Assembly: GCA_003343625.1 (NCBI GenBank)
Contig: QAKV01000022.1
Location: 1-64,000, forward strand
Direction of reading: 5' to 3'
DNA: 64,000 nt
From: Clostridiales bacterium
GTDB lineage: Bacteria > Bacillota > Clostridia > Lachnospirales > Lachnospiraceae
Part shown: piece by piece, positions 61,294 to 64,000 of the stretch
Numbering within the stretch: position 1 is the stretch's first letter
Layout: each line of letters opens with the position of its first letter
Notes under the pieces: generated by a model
The model's database searches: none
Told to the model about the DNA's origin: nothing
The model's input: the letters and a program-made list of their open reading frames with translations, nothing else
Position numbers and translations under genes: made by a program

Positions 61294-62112
61294 TCAGAGC
61301 CTGTGGAATGAGGGCCTTCTTTTTTCGAAGGTACAGTAGTAGGAAAAACCGCATTCTTTCAGCGTTTCCGCTGCCAGGGCGAAATGGCTGCCCATATCCT
61401 CCGGGCGGTGGGCGTCAGAACCCACGGTGATGATTTCCCCGCCTTTGGCGCGATAGGCCCTGAGCACGCCGTTGCAGGGATGGAATTCCTTTAGCCCCTT
61501 GCGGAAGCCGCCGGTGTTGAGCTCGATGCCCTTGCCGTTTGCGATGAGCGTCTCCAGAATCGGATCGAACAGATCCGCATATTTTTCATAGGAGTAACCC
61601 CGGTCTCTGGAGCGGCTGTAGCGGATCACGTAGTCCAGATGCCCGTAGACGTCGTAGTCGGAAAAGGAGCGGACCGAGTTGAGGATCTCCTGAAAATAAG
61701 CCCGGTAACCTTCCTCGTCCGAGATGCCGTCATAGTACTCCGGATACCCCGGATCCCTGTGATCCACCACGTGGGTGGAGGCGATGACGAAATCGAAATC
61801 GTAAGAGCGGATATAGCGGGCGTTTTCCTGTGATACCTGGGGTTGCAGCCCGAGCTCAACGCCGAAGTTGATCCGGATCCGATCCCCGTATTTTTTCCGG
61901 TATCGGAGAAGATCGTAAAGGTAGGAATCCGTGTTGACCTCGAACGTGCCCGCAGGGAGATCTTCCTGCACGGGAAAGTCCCGATCCATATGTTCCGTAA
62001 AGCACAATTCCGTATATCCGAGTTCGATAGCGCGCCGGATCATATCCTCCATGGGCGCCTCGGAATCTCCGGAAAAGTGGGAGTGAAGATGATAATCGGC
62101 TCTGATTGACAT
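61294..62112 (-). CDS. PHP-domain histidinol-phosphatase family protein
   Basis: 272 residues. The metal-binding motifs of PHP enzymes are present: DYHLHSHFSGDSEAPMED at the N-terminus, CFTEHMD, IASTHVVD, YGHLDYV and GSDAHRPEDMG at the end. It is the HisJ/HisK type and should remove phosphate from histidinol phosphate, although no his genes are nearby. GGAGAATAC precedes the ATG on the minus strand. Confidence 0.9.
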   Translation of the reverse strand: MSIRADYHLHSHFSGDSEAPMEDMIRRAIELGYTELCFTEHMDRDFPVQEDLPAGTFEVNTDSYLYDLLRYRKKYGDRIRINFGVELGLQPQVSQENARYIRSYDFDFVIASTHVVDHRDPGYPEYYDGISDEEGYRAYFQEILNSVRSFSDYDVYGHLDYVIRYSRSRDRGYSYEKYADLFDPILETLIANGKGIELNTGGFRKGLKEFHPCNGVLRAYRAKGGEIITVGSDAHRPEDMGSHFALAAETLKECGFSYYCTFEKRRPSFHRL

Positions 62113-62236
62113 AGCGTATTCTCCTTTTGCTGAAAGTTGCGGGACAGAGGCGGGAGCCGCTCGTCCTGCGACTGTAAGTATACCATAAAAGAAAGGTAAA
62201 GTTCCCTGCGATTTCCAATAATTTTGAATTTACATC

Positions 62237-62265
62237 TTGATATTTGAACACAAATTAGGTAGAAT
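62237..62265 (+). promoter_or_regulatory. promoter of gap
   Basis: TTGATA at 62237-62242 and TAGAAT at 62260-62265 with a 17-base spacer, about 90 bases before the start codon. Confidence 0.7.
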
Positions 62266-62356
62266 AATTGTGCTGATAAAATTTTGTCAAGCACTCTGCC
62301 CAAAAGTAGGAGCAGCCTGACAAAAGAGTAAAAATCATTTTCAGGAGGAAACTAAA

Positions 62357-63376
62357 ATGGCAGTAAAAGTAGCAATCAATGGTTTTGGCCGTATTGGTCG
62401 TCTGGCTTTCAGACAGATGTTCGGAGCAGAAGGTTTTGAGATCGTTGCGATCAACGACCTGACATCCCCTAAGATGCTGGCTCACTTACTGAAATATGAC
62501 TCCACACAGGGCAGATATGCGCTGGCTGACAAGGTTACGGCCGGCGAAGATTCTATCACTGTTGATGGCAAGGAAATCAAGATCTATGCGAAGGCTAACG
62601 CAGCAGAGCTGCCCTGGGGCGAGATCGGTGTTGACGTAGTTCTGGAGTGCACCGGCTTCTACACTTCCAAAGCGAAGGCTCAGGCTCATATCGATGCGGG
62701 CGCTAAACATGTTGTGATCTCCGCTCCTGCGGGCAACGACCTTCCTACCATCGTTTACAATGTTAACCATGAAGCGCTGACCAACGAAGATACCATCATC
62801 TCCGCTGCATCCTGCACGACCAACTGCCTGGCTCCCATGGCGAAGGCTCTGAACGACTCCTTCCCGATTCAGTCCGGTATCATGTGCACCATTCACGCTT
62901 ACACCGGCGATCAGATGACTCTGGACGGCCCTCAGAGAAAAGGCGATCTGAGAAGATCCCGCGCAGCAGCTGTGAACATCGTTCCCAACAGCACCGGCGC
63001 AGCTAAGGCAATCGGCCTGGTTATCCCTGAGCTCAACGGCAAGCTGATCGGTTCCGCACAGCGCGTTCCTACCCCTACGGGTTCCACCACGATCCTGACC
63101 GCTGTCGTAAAGGGCAATCCTACCAAGGAATCCATCAACGCAGCGATGAAGGCAGCTTCCAACGAGTCCTTCGGCTACAATGAGGATGAGATCGTATCCA
63201 GCGATATCATCGGCATGAGATACGGCTCCCTGTTCGACGCTACCCAGACCATGGTTCTGCCCATCGACGACGAGCTCTCCGAAGTACAGGTTGTTTCCTG
63301 GTACGACAACGAAAACTCCTATACCAGCCAGATGGTTCGCACCATCAAACACTTCGGCAAACTGCTGAACGTTTAA
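62357..63376 (+). CDS. gap: glyceraldehyde-3-phosphate dehydrogenase
   Basis: 339 residues. It oxidises glyceraldehyde 3-phosphate in glycolysis using [18 protein letters not shown] is the NAD motif, [17 protein letters not shown] carries the catalytic Cys, and the following HAYTGDQ the His. Codon use is strongly biased and differs from many neighbours, as expected for a highly expressed gene. AGGAGGAAAC precedes the ATG. pgk follows after a hairpin. Confidence 0.98.
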   Translation: MAVKVAINGFGRIGRLAFRQMFGAEGFEIVAINDLTSPKMLAHLLKYDSTQGRYALADKVTAGEDSITVDGKEIKIYAKANAAELPWGEIGVDVVLECTGFYTSKAKAQAHIDAGAKHVVISAPAGNDLPTIVYNVNHEALTNEDTIISAASCTTNCLAPMAKALNDSFPIQSGIMCTIHAYTGDQMTLDGPQRKGDLRRSRAAAVNIVPNSTGAAKAIGLVIPELNGKLIGSAQRVPTPTGSTTILTAVVKGNPTKESINAAMKAASNESFGYNEDEIVSSDIIGMRYGSLFDATQTMVLPIDDELSEVQVVSWYDNENSYTSQMVRTIKHFGKLLNV

Positions 63377-63415
63377 TCCGCACTTTGTCCGAACTGTAGA
63401 CACAGGCTCATTTAA

Positions 63416-63448
63416 GGGTCCGGTCTGATGAGGACCGGATCCTTTTTT
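63416..63448 (+). terminator. terminator between gap and pgk
   Basis: GGGTCCGGTC (63416-63425) pairs with GACCGGATCC (63433-63442, one T-G pair), followed by six T. It may be partial, because pgk is next in the pathway. Confidence 0.8.
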
Positions 63449-63531
63449 CCACGGGGGGAAACACGCTTCCTGCCGTGATGAAGGCGTTTATTCGCACATA
63501 TTCCCAAAAGTATTTTAAGGAGGATTCCAAC

Positions 63532-64000
63532 ATGGGCTTAAACAAAAAATCTGTTGATGATATCAACGTAAAGGGCAAAAGAGTCCTGGTCAGATGCGAC
63601 TTCAACGTTCCGCTGAAAAACGGCGTTATCACCGATGAAACCCGTATCGTGGCGGCGCTGCCCACCATCCAGAAGCTGATCGACGACGGCGGCAAAGTCA
63701 TCCTTTGCTCCCATCTGGGCAAGGTAAAGAACGGCCCCAACGAAGGCGAATCTCTCGCTCCCGTAGCGGTGAGACTGTCCGAGAAGCTGGGCAAGGAAGT
63801 GAAATTCATTCCCGACTATCATGTGACCGGCGAAGCGGCTACCGAGGCGGTTGCAGAAATGAAGGACGGAGATGTGATCCTGCTGCAGAACACCCGTTTC
63901 CGCGGCGCGGAAGAAACCAAAAACGGCGAGGAGTTCAGCAAAGAGCTGGCGGATCTGGCTGACGACTACGTGTGCGACGCATTCGGTTCCTCCCACAGAG
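63532..64000 (+). CDS. pgk: phosphoglycerate kinase (N-terminal part; runs off the window)
   Basis: 156 codons of the N-terminal domain are visible. [22 protein letters not shown] is the phosphoglycerate-binding signature, split as [14 protein letters not shown] and VITDETRI, with [13 protein letters not shown] and [12 protein letters not shown] after it. AAGGAGGATTCC precedes the ATG. It follows gap, as in many Firmicutes glycolytic operons. Confidence 0.97.
   Translation, partial: MGLNKKSVDDINVKGKRVLVRCDFNVPLKNGVITDETRIVAALPTIQKLIDDGGKVILCSHLGKVKNGPNEGESLAPVAVRLSEKLGKEVKFIPDYHVTGEAATEAVAEMKDGDVILLQNTRFRGAEETKNGEEFSKELADLADDYVCDAFGSSHR

Noticed and set aside
63538..63996. Open frame opposite the pgk start
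   Set aside because: A codon-bias shadow of a highly expressed gene.

Overview
The window looks like a chromosomal segment of a Gram-positive, fairly G+C-rich gut clostridium, most likely Lachnospiraceae. This is inferred from gene content: a DUF4358 lipoprotein with MBOAT and DHHW genes, a DUF5717/DUF5716-like operon, a SpoIID-like protein, an HrcA/CIRCE operator, and class IV IlvE and PheB-type ACT proteins. Strong purine-rich ribosome binding sites and sigma-A type promoters are frequent. Most of the window is housekeeping DNA with ordinary Firmicutes operon structure; short stretches are A+T-rich and look acquired.

Layout. 1-613: the end of a probable alpha/beta hydrolase and a small membrane protein in A+T-rich DNA. 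719-2808: glyA with a coupled TraX-like gene. 2801-7149: an aspartate-family operon (ACT protein, hom, an ApgM-type mutase that may act as homoserine kinase, aspartokinase). 7393-12233: a MacB-like ABC transporter with a large exported partner and a lipoprotein. 12205-14209 (minus): Ala-tRNA(Pro) deacylase, an EFR1-type ferredoxin/flavodoxin protein and a LUD protein. 14499-15035: a strong promoter followed by about 500 bases with no gene and a hairpin, a candidate large non-coding RNA. 15090-20042: a GH3 enzyme, tRNA-Gly and a surface O-acylation cluster. 20087-31198: beta-CASP nuclease, thyA-folA, ilvE, GH38 mannosidase, small enzymes, rpmE and a DUF1385 protein. 31195-33126: prmC-prfA. 33272-41726: an acetyltransferase, a DUF2087 regulator, a ParE/Phd toxin-antitoxin pair, an RpiR regulator with an Fe-dependent alcohol dehydrogenase, a four-repeat exported protein, a flavoprotein and a PrsA-like lipoprotein. 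41731-43983: a CIRCE-controlled htpG broken by a 13-base tandem duplication.

44003-49751 is an accessory island of visibly lower G+C. It holds a RecQ-like helicase joined to a domain that resembles mobile-element replication initiators, followed by a tightly coupled operon of two small related proteins, an orphan ClpP, a soluble VirD4/TraG-like ATPase and a small protein. No relaxase, integrase or secretion channel is visible, so the function is open. 49789-55297 (minus): membrane pyrophosphatase, SpoIID/peptidoglycan-binding protein and a GntR-ABC operon. 55455-61233: a three-gene operon (giant solenoid protein, Hsp70/actin-like protein, TPR-like protein) of unknown function. 61294-64000: PHP phosphatase, gap and the start of pgk.

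The most unusual items are: (1) the helicase-initiator/ClpP/VirD4 island; (2) a leader element found twice, before the LUD gene and the DUF2087 gene, with mutually exclusive hairpins, a covarying upstream stem and a shared short reading frame ending at the ribosome binding site; (3) the candidate large RNA at 14.5-15.0 kb; (4) the htpG duplication frameshift; (5) the solenoid/Hsp70-like/TPR operon. No CRISPR array, rRNA, intact transposase or prophage was seen.
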